Assembly: GCF_031450805.1 (NCBI RefSeq)
Contig: NZ_JARTVY010000001.1
Span: 1,984,001 to 2,048,000, forward strand
Length of the DNA: 64,000 nt
Reading direction: 5' to 3'
Source: Caballeronia sp031450805
GTDB taxonomy: Bacteria > Pseudomonadota > Gammaproteobacteria > Burkholderiales > Burkholderiaceae
Made by a program: the position numbers and the translations under genes. Positions 9,801 to 22,221 of the stretch are shown in pieces (positions within the stretch are counted from its first letter, which is position 1; each line of letters begins with the position of its first letter). The notes below the pieces were generated by a model, which did no database searches, was not told where the DNA came from, and saw only the letters and a list, made by a program, of their open reading frames with translations.

Positions 9801-10292
9801 TCAGGCGACTTCTGCGATGGCCCTCGCTTCGAATGCCGCGACGAACGGCTTCGGCTCGGCGATGCGAAACGCGAAGTCGCGCGCGACGCGGCGTGCGAGC
9901 TTCAGCACCGCGCGGTCCTTCGAGACGAGCCAGTCCGCGTTCGATGCGTGCGCGAGTTCGAGAAACTTCTGGTCGTCGCGGTCGCGGCACTTCGGCAAGG
10001 GCCGCTCATCCGCCGATGCTTCCGGCGCGATCAGTGTCGACAGGCGCGCGAGCGTATCGAGCGCCGCCGCCTTGTCGATGTTGATGCGCACGAACTGCGG
10101 ATAGTCGAGCACGTGCGTGAGTTCGGCGAGACACCGCGCATCGATCAACGCGTCGAGCGTGCGGGCTTCGAGCGCGGCGCGGATCGGCCGGGTGGCGGGA
10201 TCGTCGAACACCAGGATGTCGATCCACACGTTCGAATCGAGCACGACGCGCGCTCTGGTGGGTGACGCGGCGGAATTTTCCATTCGATACAA
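9801..10292 (-). CDS. PIN-domain protein, putative toxin-like ribonuclease
   Basis: A protein of up to 163 residues with the PIN-fold pattern: VVLDSNVWIDILVFDD carries the first acidic residue, and CRDRDDQKFLELAHASNADWLVSKD carries the later Asp cluster of the metal-dependent nuclease site. It resembles the COG1569-type PIN proteins annotated as toxin components. No antitoxin-like small gene lies next to it: upstream is the divergent yaaA gene, 47 bases away, and downstream is the aminotransferase. The start is uncertain; the ATG at 10283 or a GTG before VVLDSNVW would remove the first residues. Confidence 0.72.
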   Translation of the reverse strand: MYRMENSAASPTRARVVLDSNVWIDILVFDDPATRPIRAALEARTLDALIDARCLAELTHVLDYPQFVRINIDKAAALDTLARLSTLIAPEASADERPLPKCRDRDDQKFLELAHASNADWLVSKDRAVLKLARRVARDFAFRIAEPKPFVAAFEARAIAEVA

Positions 10293-10339
10293 TCGGGGGT
10301 TTATGCCTATGATCGTCGGCGGCGTGCCGGCGAGCCTCC

Positions 10340-11119
10340 ATGATAATCGTTCTCTCGCCTGCCAAATCGCTCGACTACGAGACGCCCGCCCACATCAGGA
10401 AGCACACGCTGCCCGAATTCGTCGATGATGCCGCCGAACTGATTCAGGGCTTGCGGCAGCTTTCGCCGCAGCAGATCGGCGGAATGATGGGCATCTCCGA
10501 CCAGCTCGCCACGCTCAACTTCCAGCGTTACGCCGAATGGTCGAAGACTTTCGACGCGCAGAACTCGAAGCAGGCGGTGCTCGCGTTCAACGGCGACGTG
10601 TACGAAGGCTTCGCGGCGAAGACGCTCACCTCCGCCGATCTCGATTTCGCGCAGAACCACGTGCGCGTGCTGTCGGGGCTGTATGGACTCTTGCGGCCGC
10701 TGGATCTGCTGCAGCCGTACCGGCTGGAGATGGGCACGAAGTTTCCGAACTCGCGCGGCAAGGACCTGTACGCGTTCTGGGGCGAGCGCATCACGGCGGC
10801 GCTCAATGAGCAGTTCAGACGGCGGCGCGGCGCGCGGGTGCTGGTCAACTGCGCATCGGAAGAATACTTCAGGTCGGTGAAGCCGAAGCTGCTCGACGCG
10901 CCGGTGGTTTCGCCGGTGTTCGAGGACTGGAAGGGTGGCCGCTACAAGATCATCAGCTTTCATGCGAAGCGCGCGCGCGGACTGATGGCGCGCTATGCGG
11001 TGCAGAATCGGATCGACGAGCCGGAGGCGCTGAAGGGCTTCGACAGCGAAGGCTACCGGTTCGACGAAGAGGCATCGAACGATACGACTTACGTTTTTCG
11101 CCGCCGCATCGCGGAGTGA
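10340..11119 (+). CDS. yaaA: peroxide stress protein YaaA
   Basis: A 259-residue DUF328/UPF0246 protein. It begins MIIVLSPAKSLDYETP and contains the family signatures AVLAFNGDVYEGF, RVLSGLYGLLRPLDLLQPYR and GTKFPNSRGKDLYAFWG, the last followed by the conserved VNCASEEYF region. In E. coli YaaA limits free iron and oxidative DNA damage during hydrogen peroxide stress and has a DNA-binding helix-hairpin-helix-like fold. A TACAAT hexamer at 10287-10292, inside the 5' end of the divergent PIN gene, is a possible -10 element. No OxyR-like site was obvious by eye. Confidence 0.92.
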   Translation: MIIVLSPAKSLDYETPAHIRKHTLPEFVDDAAELIQGLRQLSPQQIGGMMGISDQLATLNFQRYAEWSKTFDAQNSKQAVLAFNGDVYEGFAAKTLTSADLDFAQNHVRVLSGLYGLLRPLDLLQPYRLEMGTKFPNSRGKDLYAFWGERITAALNEQFRRRRGARVLVNCASEEYFRSVKPKLLDAPVVSPVFEDWKGGRYKIISFHAKRARGLMARYAVQNRIDEPEALKGFDSEGYRFDEEASNDTTYVFRRRIAE

Positions 11120-11154
11120 TCTGCACGCATCGCGAGTGGACAAAGGACATCGAC

Positions 11155-12333
11155 ATGAGCATTTCCATCACCAGCAACTTCGACGCGGGCGCGATCGAGG
11201 TCATCGACGCCCGCAATCCCGCGGACATTCGTCTGCGCGTTCGGCCGGATACCCGCGCGGACTTCGCGCAGTGGTTCTACTTTCGCGTGTCGGGCGGGCG
11301 CGGCCAGCGCCTCGTGCTCACCTTCGAGAACGCGTCGAAGTGCGCGTTCCCCGACGGATGGCGCGATTACCAGGCGGTCGCGAGCTACGATCGGGTGAAC
11401 TGGTTCCGCGTGCCCACGCGGTACGACGGCACGGAACTGGTGATCGACCATACGCCGGACTTCGATCGCATCTATTACGCGTATTTCGAGCCGTATAGCG
11501 AGGAGCGCCATGCCGAATTTCTCGGCGCGCTTCAGCAGATGCCCCACGCGACGCTGACGGAACTCGGCCGCACCGTCGAGAATCGGCCGATGTCGCTGCT
11601 CACGCTGGGTCTCGATGCGGAGCCGGGCGGACAGCCGAAGAAGAACATCTGGATCATCGCGCGCCAGCATCCCGGTGAAACGATGGCGGAATGGTTCGTC
11701 GAAGGGCTCGTCAAGCGCCTCGCCGGATGGGGCGACTGGTCCGGCGACCCCGTCGCGCGCGCGCTGTTCGATCGCGCGGTGTTTCACATCGTGCCCAACA
11801 TGAATCCGGATGGCAGCGTGCTCGGCAATTTGCGCACGAATGCGACGGGCGCAAACCTGAATCGCGAATGGATGGAGCCGAGCGCCGAGCGCAGCCCCGA
11901 AGTGCTGCTCGTGCGCGACGCGATCCGCGCGAACGGCTGCGACATGTTCTTCGATATCCACGGCGACGAAGGCATTCCGTATGTGTTCGTCGCGGGCTCC
12001 GAGATGCTGCCGGGCTTCACCGCGCAGCAGGCGAAGGAGCAGAAGGCGTTCGTCGAATTCTTCAAGCAGGCGAGCCCGGACTTTCAGGATGTCCACGGCT
12101 ATGAGTCGGGCAAGTATCAGTCGGATGCGCTGAAGCTCGCGTCGAAGTACATCGGCAACGAGTACAAGTGCGTATCGCTGACGCTGGAAATGCCGTTCAA
12201 GGACAATGCGAATCTGCCGGATGAGCGCGTCGGCTGGAACGGCGAGCGAAGCGCCGCGCTGGGCGCCTCCATGTTGCAGGCGATTCTTTGGCACTTGCAG
12301 GCGTTCGCTGACGGCATCGCGCGAGCTGATTGA
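11155..12333 (+). CDS. M14-family zinc carboxypeptidase (cytosolic carboxypeptidase-like)
   Basis: A 392-residue metallopeptidase. The first 110 or so residues form a beta-rich domain (FRVSGGRGQRLVLTFENASK) typical of the cytosolic carboxypeptidase-like branch. The catalytic domain shows the zinc ligands in ARQHPGETMAEWF (His and Glu) and in FFDIHGDEGIPYVF (His), and the catalytic Glu in SLTLEMPFKDN. NMNPDGSVLGNLRTNATG contains substrate-binding Asn and Arg residues. No signal peptide is visible, so it probably acts in the cytoplasm. It starts 35 bases after yaaA with AAAGGA upstream of the ATG at 11155 and may share its transcript. Its peptide substrate is unknown. Confidence 0.88.
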   Translation: MSISITSNFDAGAIEVIDARNPADIRLRVRPDTRADFAQWFYFRVSGGRGQRLVLTFENASKCAFPDGWRDYQAVASYDRVNWFRVPTRYDGTELVIDHTPDFDRIYYAYFEPYSEERHAEFLGALQQMPHATLTELGRTVENRPMSLLTLGLDAEPGGQPKKNIWIIARQHPGETMAEWFVEGLVKRLAGWGDWSGDPVARALFDRAVFHIVPNMNPDGSVLGNLRTNATGANLNREWMEPSAERSPEVLLVRDAIRANGCDMFFDIHGDEGIPYVFVAGSEMLPGFTAQQAKEQKAFVEFFKQASPDFQDVHGYESGKYQSDALKLASKYIGNEYKCVSLTLEMPFKDNANLPDERVGWNGERSAALGASMLQAILWHLQAFADGIARAD

Positions 12334-12359
12334 ACATCGCCGGCGTGGGATAAGAACGA

Positions 12360-12393
12360 AGGGCGTGGTCATCTTTCGATGGCCACGCCCTTT
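12360..12393. terminator. bidirectional hairpin terminator
   Basis: GGGCGTGG pairs with CCACGCCC, extended inward by TCATC/GATGG around a short loop, followed by TTTGT on the plus strand. It lies between the convergent carboxypeptidase and BspC-like genes. Confidence 0.7.
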
Positions 12394-12427
12394 GTCTGGT
12401 TATGTCTTCTTGAGGCCTGGTTGAAGC

Positions 12428-13060
12428 TCAGTGCTTCTTCGATGTCTTCTTCGTGCTGCCCGACGCCTTCGTGGACTTGGCGGGCGCCTTGCTCGTCGTT
12501 GTCGCCTTGCCTGCCGGCGCCGCCTTGGTCTTCGCGCCGTGTCCGGCGGTTGCGCCGTGCTTCGCGCTACGCGCCGTGCTTCGCGCAACAGGCGCTTCGG
12601 CCCGCGGACGCAGGGGCGGGACGGGGTCATTCCAGCCGAACGCGAGCATCTGACTGCCGACATAGCCGCAGCGGAACTTGAGCGGCATTGGATCGCGCTC
12701 GCCGCTCTTCGACATGCCTTGTCCCTCGACGGTCACGACGTTGTCGACCTTGATGCGCTGCTTCTTCTCATCGAACGAATCGTTCCACGGTTCGATGGTG
12801 GAATGCGATGAATCGAAGGAAGATGCGGGGAATTCGACGTGATCGAACGCCGCCGATGTGCTGGCGATGAAGTTGCCGTGCGCTGCGCAATCGGCAACAA
12901 GCGGATTGGCGCTGTAATCGGTGACGAAGTGGTGAATCAGTTCATTGCGCTCGTCGAGCGTATCGGCAAAGGCGGATGCTGAGCATGCAAGCCATGCGCA
13001 TACCGCGAACCGGCCGACGAGCCGCATGAGCCGGCGCGGTGCGTAAATACTTTCCATCAA
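12428..13060 (-). CDS. BspC-like secreted protein with Lys/Ala-rich tail
   Basis: A 210-residue protein with a Sec-type signal peptide: the hydrophobic stretch FAVCAWLACSASAFA ends in an AFA-D cleavage site near residue 32. The mature domain (residues about 33-140) contains two Cys residues in VADCAAHG and LKFRCGYVG that may form a disulfide. The last 70 residues are low complexity, rich in Ala, Lys, Thr and Ser and ending KKTSKKH. The globular part resembles the BspC domain proteins annotated in Burkholderia, whose role is not well established. Met1, Met2 or Met12 could be the start. The basic tail suggests binding to something acidic, which is only inference. Confidence 0.72.
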   Translation of the reverse strand: MMESIYAPRRLMRLVGRFAVCAWLACSASAFADTLDERNELIHHFVTDYSANPLVADCAAHGNFIASTSAAFDHVEFPASSFDSSHSTIEPWNDSFDEKKQRIKVDNVVTVEGQGMSKSGERDPMPLKFRCGYVGSQMLAFGWNDPVPPLRPRAEAPVARSTARSAKHGATAGHGAKTKAAPAGKATTTSKAPAKSTKASGSTKKTSKKH

Positions 13061-13195
13061 TTTGGCGCTAAGAAGACACGGGCAAGTAAGATGCCTCGTG
13101 TGGGGAAGGAGTTCAATCTTATCGTACTTTGTGCGCGCTCCGGACCGCCTGAAGTCCGAGATGATGCCGCCGGGCCCGTGAAAAGGCCGGCGCGT

Positions 13196-13879
13196 TCACA
13201 CCCGAGGGCCGCGGTCCAGCCGATAGCGGCGGACGTCGTAGGTGGTGATCCACGCGGGCTTGTAGACCGTGATCAGGATGGTGAGCAGCCCCGTGAACAG
13301 CGCCTCGCCGGTGCCGAGCAGCAGCGAGCCGCGCGTAAAGGCCGCAGGGACGTTGATGCGGCCGCCCGCAAGCGCCATCTCCAGAAGCACCGTTGCGCCG
13401 CATGCAGCCGCCACCGCCGCTGCCGAAGCGATGAAGCCGTGCCCGACGATAAACGTGAAGAGGTTGCGCGGCAGCCACGCGTTGGAAAGACGTTGCAGCA
13501 GCGTCGATACCCCGACCGGGAGGGCGCCGAAAAGCAGGTACGTGGTTGCGACCGAGAGCCACGACGCATCGAGCACCACTGCCGCGAGCCCTGTGCTGGC
13601 GGCAGTGCCGATGAGCGCGAGCCGCCAGTCAAAGAGCGTGACCATGAGCGTTGCGCCCAGCAAGTGAATGACGGGTCCGTCATCGAACCATGCATTGCAC
13701 GCCCACAACACCGTCACCGACACGATCACGCCCAGCCACACGTGCTGAAGCGTAGCGTCATGCAGGCGGCTAAACGGCCGCTGCACGACTACGAGTGCGA
13801 GCAGCCCCGCGGCGACAAGCCAACTGCCGACGGTCAGCCACAGCGGTAGCGGTGTATAGAAGAACCCCATGCCTTGCAT
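13196..13879 (-). CDS. CbiM-like energy-coupling-factor permease, solitary
   Basis: An integral membrane protein of about 227 residues with roughly six hydrophobic segments, among them LWLTVGSWLVAAGLLALVVV, VWLGVIVSVTVLWACNAW and HLLGATLMVTLFDWRLALIG. The last of these resembles the CbiM/NikM core region. The N-terminal metal-binding MHI(P/A)D of true CbiM is absent here; the ATG at 13879 gives MQGMGFFYTPLPLW. An in-frame ATG at 13933 would extend it to 245 residues, starting 5 bases after the regulator gene stop. No CbiQ/CbiO partners occur nearby, so transport of cobalt or nickel cannot be claimed. Confidence 0.7.
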   Translation of the reverse strand: MQGMGFFYTPLPLWLTVGSWLVAAGLLALVVVQRPFSRLHDATLQHVWLGVIVSVTVLWACNAWFDDGPVIHLLGATLMVTLFDWRLALIGTAASTGLAAVVLDASWLSVATTYLLFGALPVGVSTLLQRLSNAWLPRNLFTFIVGHGFIASAAAVAAACGATVLLEMALAGGRINVPAAFTRGSLLLGTGEALFTGLLTILITVYKPAWITTYDVRRYRLDRGPRV

Positions 13880-13938
13880 CTTACTCGTTGCGTGTGAAAC
13901 GTGTGCGCAATCCACGAACCCGCTTTCCGCCATTGTTG

Positions 13939-14748
13939 CTAAAACGAAGCCTCAGGTTCCGCGGCCATGGGCAGGGGCGCGGCGGCGCCGTCCGTCAGGG
14001 GCGGATACTTGATGTGCCGATGACGAAGCGGAATGACGTTGGACTCGCCGGGCGTCGGGCGGACCGATTGCTGAGTTTCGCTGCGCAGGATCTCCAGGTG
14101 CGAGTTCTGCACGCCGTTGTAGATGGCCACCGCGGCTGCGCGATTCGTCGCGCCTAGTTGCTGAAAGATGCTCGCGAGATGAATCTTGACGGTGCCTTCA
14201 CTGATGCCGAGCGTCTTCGCGATCATCTTGTTCGTGCTGCCCATATGGACGCAGCGCATGATCTGCTGTTGACGCGGCGACAGGGTCGAATGAATCCTCC
14301 TGCTGCGCGGTAGTGCAGCGTTGCTTTGAAAGCGGCGGAGCGGAAGGTCGCGCAGCGATTCGAGGTCGATGATATCGGGCGGAACATAGTGCCCGCCGAT
14401 GAGCACCATCTCGAGCGCGCGGAGAATCAGGATAGGTTCGAGGGTGCGCGGGATGACGCCCATCGCGCCGGCGCCCATCAGCATATACACCTGCGCAGCC
14501 CCGCAGCGATCCACCATCGTGGCGGCGGGCACGCCGGGCGCGTTATCGAGCAATGTCTCCAGATCGCTCATGCGCAAGGTTTCGGCCCAGTCGATGACGA
14601 TCATGCTGGCCTCGATACGCTTCAGCGCCGACGCAGCTTGCCGCCAGTCTTTCACTTCGGTGAACTGTGCTTGACGCGCGACACGGCGCAGCAATGTTTT
14701 CAGGCCCGCACGGCGCTCCGCGTCCGAACCCATGATGATAATTTTCAT
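13939..14748 (-). CDS. LuxR/NarL-type response regulator with degenerate receiver
   Basis: A 269-residue regulator. Residues 1-120 look like a receiver domain: MKIIIMGSDAERRAGL has one acidic residue, and MIVIDWAETLRMSD has an Asp at the phosphorylation strand. The usual Lys after strand five is replaced (GAMGVIPRTLE). The C-terminal GerE helix-turn-helix spans about residues 175-230 with LSPRQQQIMRCVHMGSTNKM and GISEGTVKIHLASIFQQLGA. The ATG at 14748 has GAGGTC seven bases upstream; a longer frame to 14799 lacks this. No histidine kinase is adjacent. A palindrome 105 bases upstream (14853-14871) is a candidate operator. Confidence 0.82.
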   Translation of the reverse strand: MKIIIMGSDAERRAGLKTLLRRVARQAQFTEVKDWRQAASALKRIEASMIVIDWAETLRMSDLETLLDNAPGVPAATMVDRCGAAQVYMLMGAGAMGVIPRTLEPILILRALEMVLIGGHYVPPDIIDLESLRDLPLRRFQSNAALPRSRRIHSTLSPRQQQIMRCVHMGSTNKMIAKTLGISEGTVKIHLASIFQQLGATNRAAAVAIYNGVQNSHLEILRSETQQSVRPTPGESNVIPLRHRHIKYPPLTDGAAAPLPMAAEPEASF

Positions 14749-14852
14749 GCTTGACCTCGTTTCAATACGTCCGCCGCCATTCGCGACGGGTCTCGACACC
14801 GGCGATTTGTCGGTGTCGGCGTCATATTGACAAACTTCTGGCCGTTGCGCGC

Positions 14853-14871
14853 CCTATCCGAACGGCATAGG
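14853..14871. promoter_or_regulatory. imperfect palindrome, candidate operator (copy 1)
   Basis: CCTATCCGAACGGCATAGG reads as the palindrome CCTATGCCG-NN-CGGCATAGG with one G missing on the left. It lies between the DUF2863 terminator and the LuxR-type gene, upstream of the latter. Related copies occur at 31992-32006, 32034-32047 and 40853-40866. No binding protein is known. Confidence 0.45.
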
Positions 14872-14880
14872 CAAAATGGA

Positions 14881-14905
14881 CAAAGCCCCGCGCGAGGCGG
14901 GGCTT
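14881..14905 (-). terminator. hairpin terminator of the DUF2863 gene
   Basis: AAGCCCCGC and GCGGGGCTT form a nine-base-pair stem with a five-base loop. On the minus strand it is followed by TTTGT, as expected downstream of the DUF2863 gene. Confidence 0.65.
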
Positions 14906-14933
14906 GGCTGGGCGGCAAATTAGCTGAGTTTGG

Positions 14934-16145
14934 TCAGTGAAAATGAGGCTGCGCGGGCTCCGCGTCTTCAGGCATTTCCGCGTGTACGATCTCGCCGAGA
15001 GGGTCGGCATAAAGCGGGACGCCGCAGTCGTCGCAGAATTCCGGTTCGAAGCGGCCAGCGTGGCGGCGGACGTCCGAGACGCCTGCTTTCCTCAGCAGTT
15101 CGACGATTTCTTCGATCGGCCCGTCCGCCCCTTCCATGTCGGCTTCGTCTTCCATGGTGGCGTCTGCGTTTTCACGGCCATAAAGCGGCCAGACGACGCC
15201 GTAGATCACATCGTTGCTGCCACGGCGCGTGAAGCCGATGCGATATTCGTCGATACGGCGCTCGCCGAAGCCGGCGATGACCGCACGCAGTTCCTGGGGT
15301 GCGGTGCCGAGCGTATCGAAAAGATAACGGACGGCAGTGCGAACAGTGTGGGGTCGTACTTGCTCATCAGCATCACGACACGCTGAATAGTAGGCATCCG
15401 GCAGCAAACATTCGAACTCGCAACCAGGCAGGATCGTCGCAAAGCTGGCTCCGCCCTGCGTCGCCCATTGTTCGAGACACTGACCGCGTTCGATCCGCGC
15501 GCCGTTCTCCTCTTGCTGCCAGCGGAAGAACGCGGCGTCCGCCGGCACGACAGCCACCGCGAGCAAGAAGCGCGGGTCGGCGAGAATCGGTGATGTCTCG
15601 GGCAAGTCGGACAGGTTGAGGCGGGCGGTGGCGCCGCCAAGCGCGGTCTGCATCAACTGTTGCGCGAGACGCGCCGTGTCGACGTGATGGCGCGGCAACT
15701 GGTCGATGCTATACAGGTACGGCGCGACGGCGACGCGCGCGTCGGACGCGAGAACATGTGCCTGCAATTGCGTGCGCAGGGCGTCGATCGTATCGCTCTT
15801 GAGCGTACCCGAGGGGATCGCATAACGCGTCCACGCGAGCACCGGCGCCGCGATCAACAGCGCTTCATGCGGAACGCCGTCGATGTCGATGCGGAACGAC
15901 TCGCTGTGCGTTTCGGCCATATCGGCGAGTGCGCCGTAGGCATCGGGATGATTCTGCTGAAGGTGATCGAGCGCGGCATCGAGCGTCGTCTGGTTGCCGT
16001 TGCGCACGAGTTTGGCGATGATCGTGTCGAGGCGGCCTTCCCAGAAGCGATCCTCGACGCGGCTGCCCGAGGCGAACAGCGCGAGAGATAGACTGACGAG
16101 TTTGTCCGCGTCGGGGGGAATACGTTTTGCGGTTCGCGTGCGCAT
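14934..16145 (-). CDS. DUF2863 family protein
   Basis: A 403-residue cytosolic protein starting MRTRTAKRIPPDADKLV. It has an N-terminal helical stretch ending around residue 85 (LADMAETHSESF), a central mixed domain, an acidic linker (DATMEDEADMEGADGP, residues about 335-350), and a C-terminal CxxC element in PEFCDDCGVPLYADP. This layout fits the betaproteobacterial DUF2863 family, whose function is unknown. The CDDC pair could bind zinc. It sits alone upstream of the rRNA operon on the opposite strand, with its own terminator. Confidence 0.85.
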   Translation of the reverse strand: MRTRTAKRIPPDADKLVSLSLALFASGSRVEDRFWEGRLDTIIAKLVRNGNQTTLDAALDHLQQNHPDAYGALADMAETHSESFRIDIDGVPHEALLIAAPVLAWTRYAIPSGTLKSDTIDALRTQLQAHVLASDARVAVAPYLYSIDQLPRHHVDTARLAQQLMQTALGGATARLNLSDLPETSPILADPRFLLAVAVVPADAAFFRWQQEENGARIERGQCLEQWATQGGASFATILPGCEFECLLPDAYYSACRDADEQVRPHTVRTAVRYLFDTLGTAPQELRAVIAGFGERRIDEYRIGFTRRGSNDVIYGVVWPLYGRENADATMEDEADMEGADGPIEEIVELLRKAGVSDVRRHAGRFEPEFCDDCGVPLYADPLGEIVHAEMPEDAEPAQPHFH

Positions 16146-16464
16146 ATCGATACAAGTTATTGGGGCAGTGAACCTTTTATTGTAGTCGCTCGGGCCACGG
16201 TTTTACCGGAGCGATCGTCGCGGAAGGCAGACAAGCGACGATGCGGCGCGCCTTGCGACGTAGCCGCGACGGCCAGGCACCGCAGTGACTTTGCAGATTT
16301 TCGTGTTGCAGGCCTTGCATATTGCCCCGGCGCTAACTAGAATTCCGTTCCTTCGCGATTCACTGAACGCGAAGGAAGCGGGATGAGGCGGTTTGGAAGG
16401 GCGCGGGAGAGTGGAGGTAGAAGGTCTCCAGCGCAGTCAGCAAGTAAAGCGATTAAAAAACTTG
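16146..16464. other. intergenic region upstream of the rRNA operon
   Basis: No gene is supported here. It holds a possible upstream rrn promoter (TTGCAT 16315-16320, 17 bases, TAGAAT 16338-16343), then a perfect ten-base-pair inverted repeat at 16348-16377 (TTCCTTCGCG and its complement around ATTCACTGAA). An A/T-rich tract at 16445-16460 just before the main -35 could serve as an UP element. Confidence 0.55.
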
Positions 16465-16493
16465 TTGACAGACTTCGAAGCGATGTTCATAAT
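16465..16493 (+). promoter_or_regulatory. rRNA operon P1 promoter
   Basis: TTGACA (16465-16470), a 17-base spacer and CATAAT (16488-16493) give a near-consensus sigma-70 promoter about 270 bases before the 16S gene. The following ATCTCGTTTCT resembles the start regions of the tRNA promoters at 48.4 and 48.6 kb. Confidence 0.85.
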
Positions 16494-16550
16494 CTCGTTT
16501 CTCTGCTGCTGACGCAGCGACGCAAGACGAAGCGGGAAGGTCTAGCGAAT

Positions 16551-16562
16551 GTTCTTTAAAAA
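16551..16562 (+). promoter_or_regulatory. rrn leader boxA antitermination element
   Basis: TGTTCTTTAAAA matches the boxA consensus (TGYTCTTTAAMA) recognised by NusB-NusE. It is followed at 16568-16588 by a stretch complementary to 18316-18336, which forms the 16S precursor processing stem. The remaining leader up to 16761 includes the hairpin CTGACG...CGTCAG. Confidence 0.8.
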
Positions 16563-16761
16563 CTAACAGCCGATAAGTGTGGGCGCTTGATGGCGAGTGC
16601 GGTTCTGGTGCTTAGGTGCTGGAGCGACAAGCAAAAGTAATCAAGAGTCTCACACGAAGTATTAAGAGGAAGGTTTATCTGTCTTCTGACGGATTAATCA
16701 TCGTCAGTACGTTGAGTGAGCGACCGGTTTCTAACGGAACCGAAAAACAGTAACAGGGTTT

Positions 16762-18294
<1,533 letters not shown>

Positions 18295-18354
18295 TCGAGC
18301 TTCGCGCTTAAAGTTAAGCGCTCACGCTTATCGGCTGTCAGAAAGACAGGCTAA

Positions 18355-18431
18355 GGGTCTGTAGCTCAGTCGGTTAGAGCACCGTCTTGATAAGGCGGGG
18401 GTCGTTGGTTCGAATCCAACCAGACCCACCA
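18355..18431 (+). tRNA. tRNA-Ile (anticodon GAT)
   Basis: A 77-base cloverleaf with acceptor stem GGGTCTG/CAGACCC, anticodon loop CTTGATAAG, T-loop GGTTCGAATCC and encoded CCA. It is the first spacer tRNA of the rRNA operon, followed by tRNA-Ala in the usual order. Confidence 0.97.
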
Positions 18432-18475
18432 TCCGAATCAGGCGTGGCTGGGCAACACCTTAGTCAGGCCTCATC

Positions 18476-18551
18476 GGGGGATTAGCTCAGCTGGGAGAGC
18501 ACCTGCTTTGCAAGCAGGGGGTCGTCGGTTCGATCCCGTCATCCTCCACCA
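18476..18551 (+). tRNA. tRNA-Ala (anticodon TGC)
   Basis: A 76-base cloverleaf with acceptor GGGGGAT/ATCCTCC, anticodon loop TTTGCAA, T-loop GGTTCGATCCC and encoded CCA. It is the second spacer tRNA between 16S and 23S. Confidence 0.97.
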
Positions 18552-18644
18552 ATCCTCAATGCCTAGCGCTTCGGGTAAGCGTTAAGCATTGGCGATTGCT
18601 AGCCAGTTGATGTCGCAAGTATTGAAACACGCTTGTCGGCTAAA

Positions 18645-18657
18645 CGTTCTTTAACAA
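18645..18657 (+). promoter_or_regulatory. boxA element before 23S rRNA
   Basis: CGTTCTTTAACAA in the tRNA-Ala to 23S spacer matches boxA and probably loads the antitermination complex for the 23S gene. The rest of the 285-base spacer (18552-18836) shows no gene and contains the arms expected for the 23S processing stem. Confidence 0.7.
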
Positions 18658-18836
18658 TCTGGAAGAAGTAGTAAAGAGAATCTGGGAAAGCGCTTAGAGA
18701 TGGGCGTGAGTAGCAGGTTCAGGGTAGTGATTGTATCGAGTATGAAAAGTGATCTTAATGATGACTTGGAATACGGCACAACGCGAAAACTCAGCCTATG
18801 GCGGATGTGGCTCGATGAGAGACGCACTCGTTATAG

Positions 18837-21718
<2,882 letters not shown>

Positions 21719-21883
21719 TATAACCAGTGTGTTTCACAGTGAGTTAGCGCTTTAGCGCTTACTCAATGCAACCCCCGAAGGGAGCACGCCGGTTGAGTGA
21801 CGCGACTGTGCCCAACAGTCACTACCGAATCTACTTCTTCCCAGATTGGTTGTCGCGCCACCTCGCGAGACAACAACAAGTCA

Positions 21884-21999
21884 TGCCTGATGACCATAGC
21901 GAGTCGGTCCCACCCCTTCCCATCCCGAACAGGACCGTGAAACGACTCCACGCCGATGATAGTGCGGATCCCCGTGTGAAAGTAGGTAATCGTCAGGCT
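21884..21999 (+). rRNA. rrf: 5S ribosomal RNA
   Basis: TGCCTGATGACCATAGCGAG at the start pairs with ATCGTCAGGCTC at the end. Between them lies the conserved CCCACCCCTTCCCATCCCGA core. Length is about 116 bases. It follows the 23S gene by 165 bases and completes the operon. Confidence 0.93.
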
Positions 22000-22014
22000 C
22001 CTCATGCCTTAAAC

Positions 22015-22045
22015 AAAAACCCCACCCCATAAAGGTGGGGTTTTT
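22015..22045 (+). terminator. rRNA operon terminator
   Basis: AAAAACCCCACC and GGTGGGGTTTTT form a strong stem around CCATAAA with a terminal U-tract, directly after 5S rRNA. Confidence 0.92.
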
Positions 22046-22140
22046 GCGTTTCGGCGCAAGAATCTTCGCAGTAACCCGCCTTTCCTCGCACTCCTAAGCC
22101 CCACTCCTACTACCCCTAGCGGTTACCATTCCCCTCGAAA

Positions 22141-22160
22141 TACTGTATAAATATACAGTA
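22141..22160. promoter_or_regulatory. LexA (SOS) box for the imu cassette
   Basis: TACTGTATAAATATACAGTA is the SOS box CTGT-N8-ACAG with flanking TA dinucleotides; it differs from the ideal E. coli box only at the centre. It ends 61 bases before the imuA start, so LexA bound here would block the promoter until DNA damage occurs. Confidence 0.93.
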
Positions 22161-22221
22161 CAGCTAGAGGTCGCCACGTATCAGGCATGAGCGGCCCGTC
22201 CAATTTATCGAGCGGGAACAT

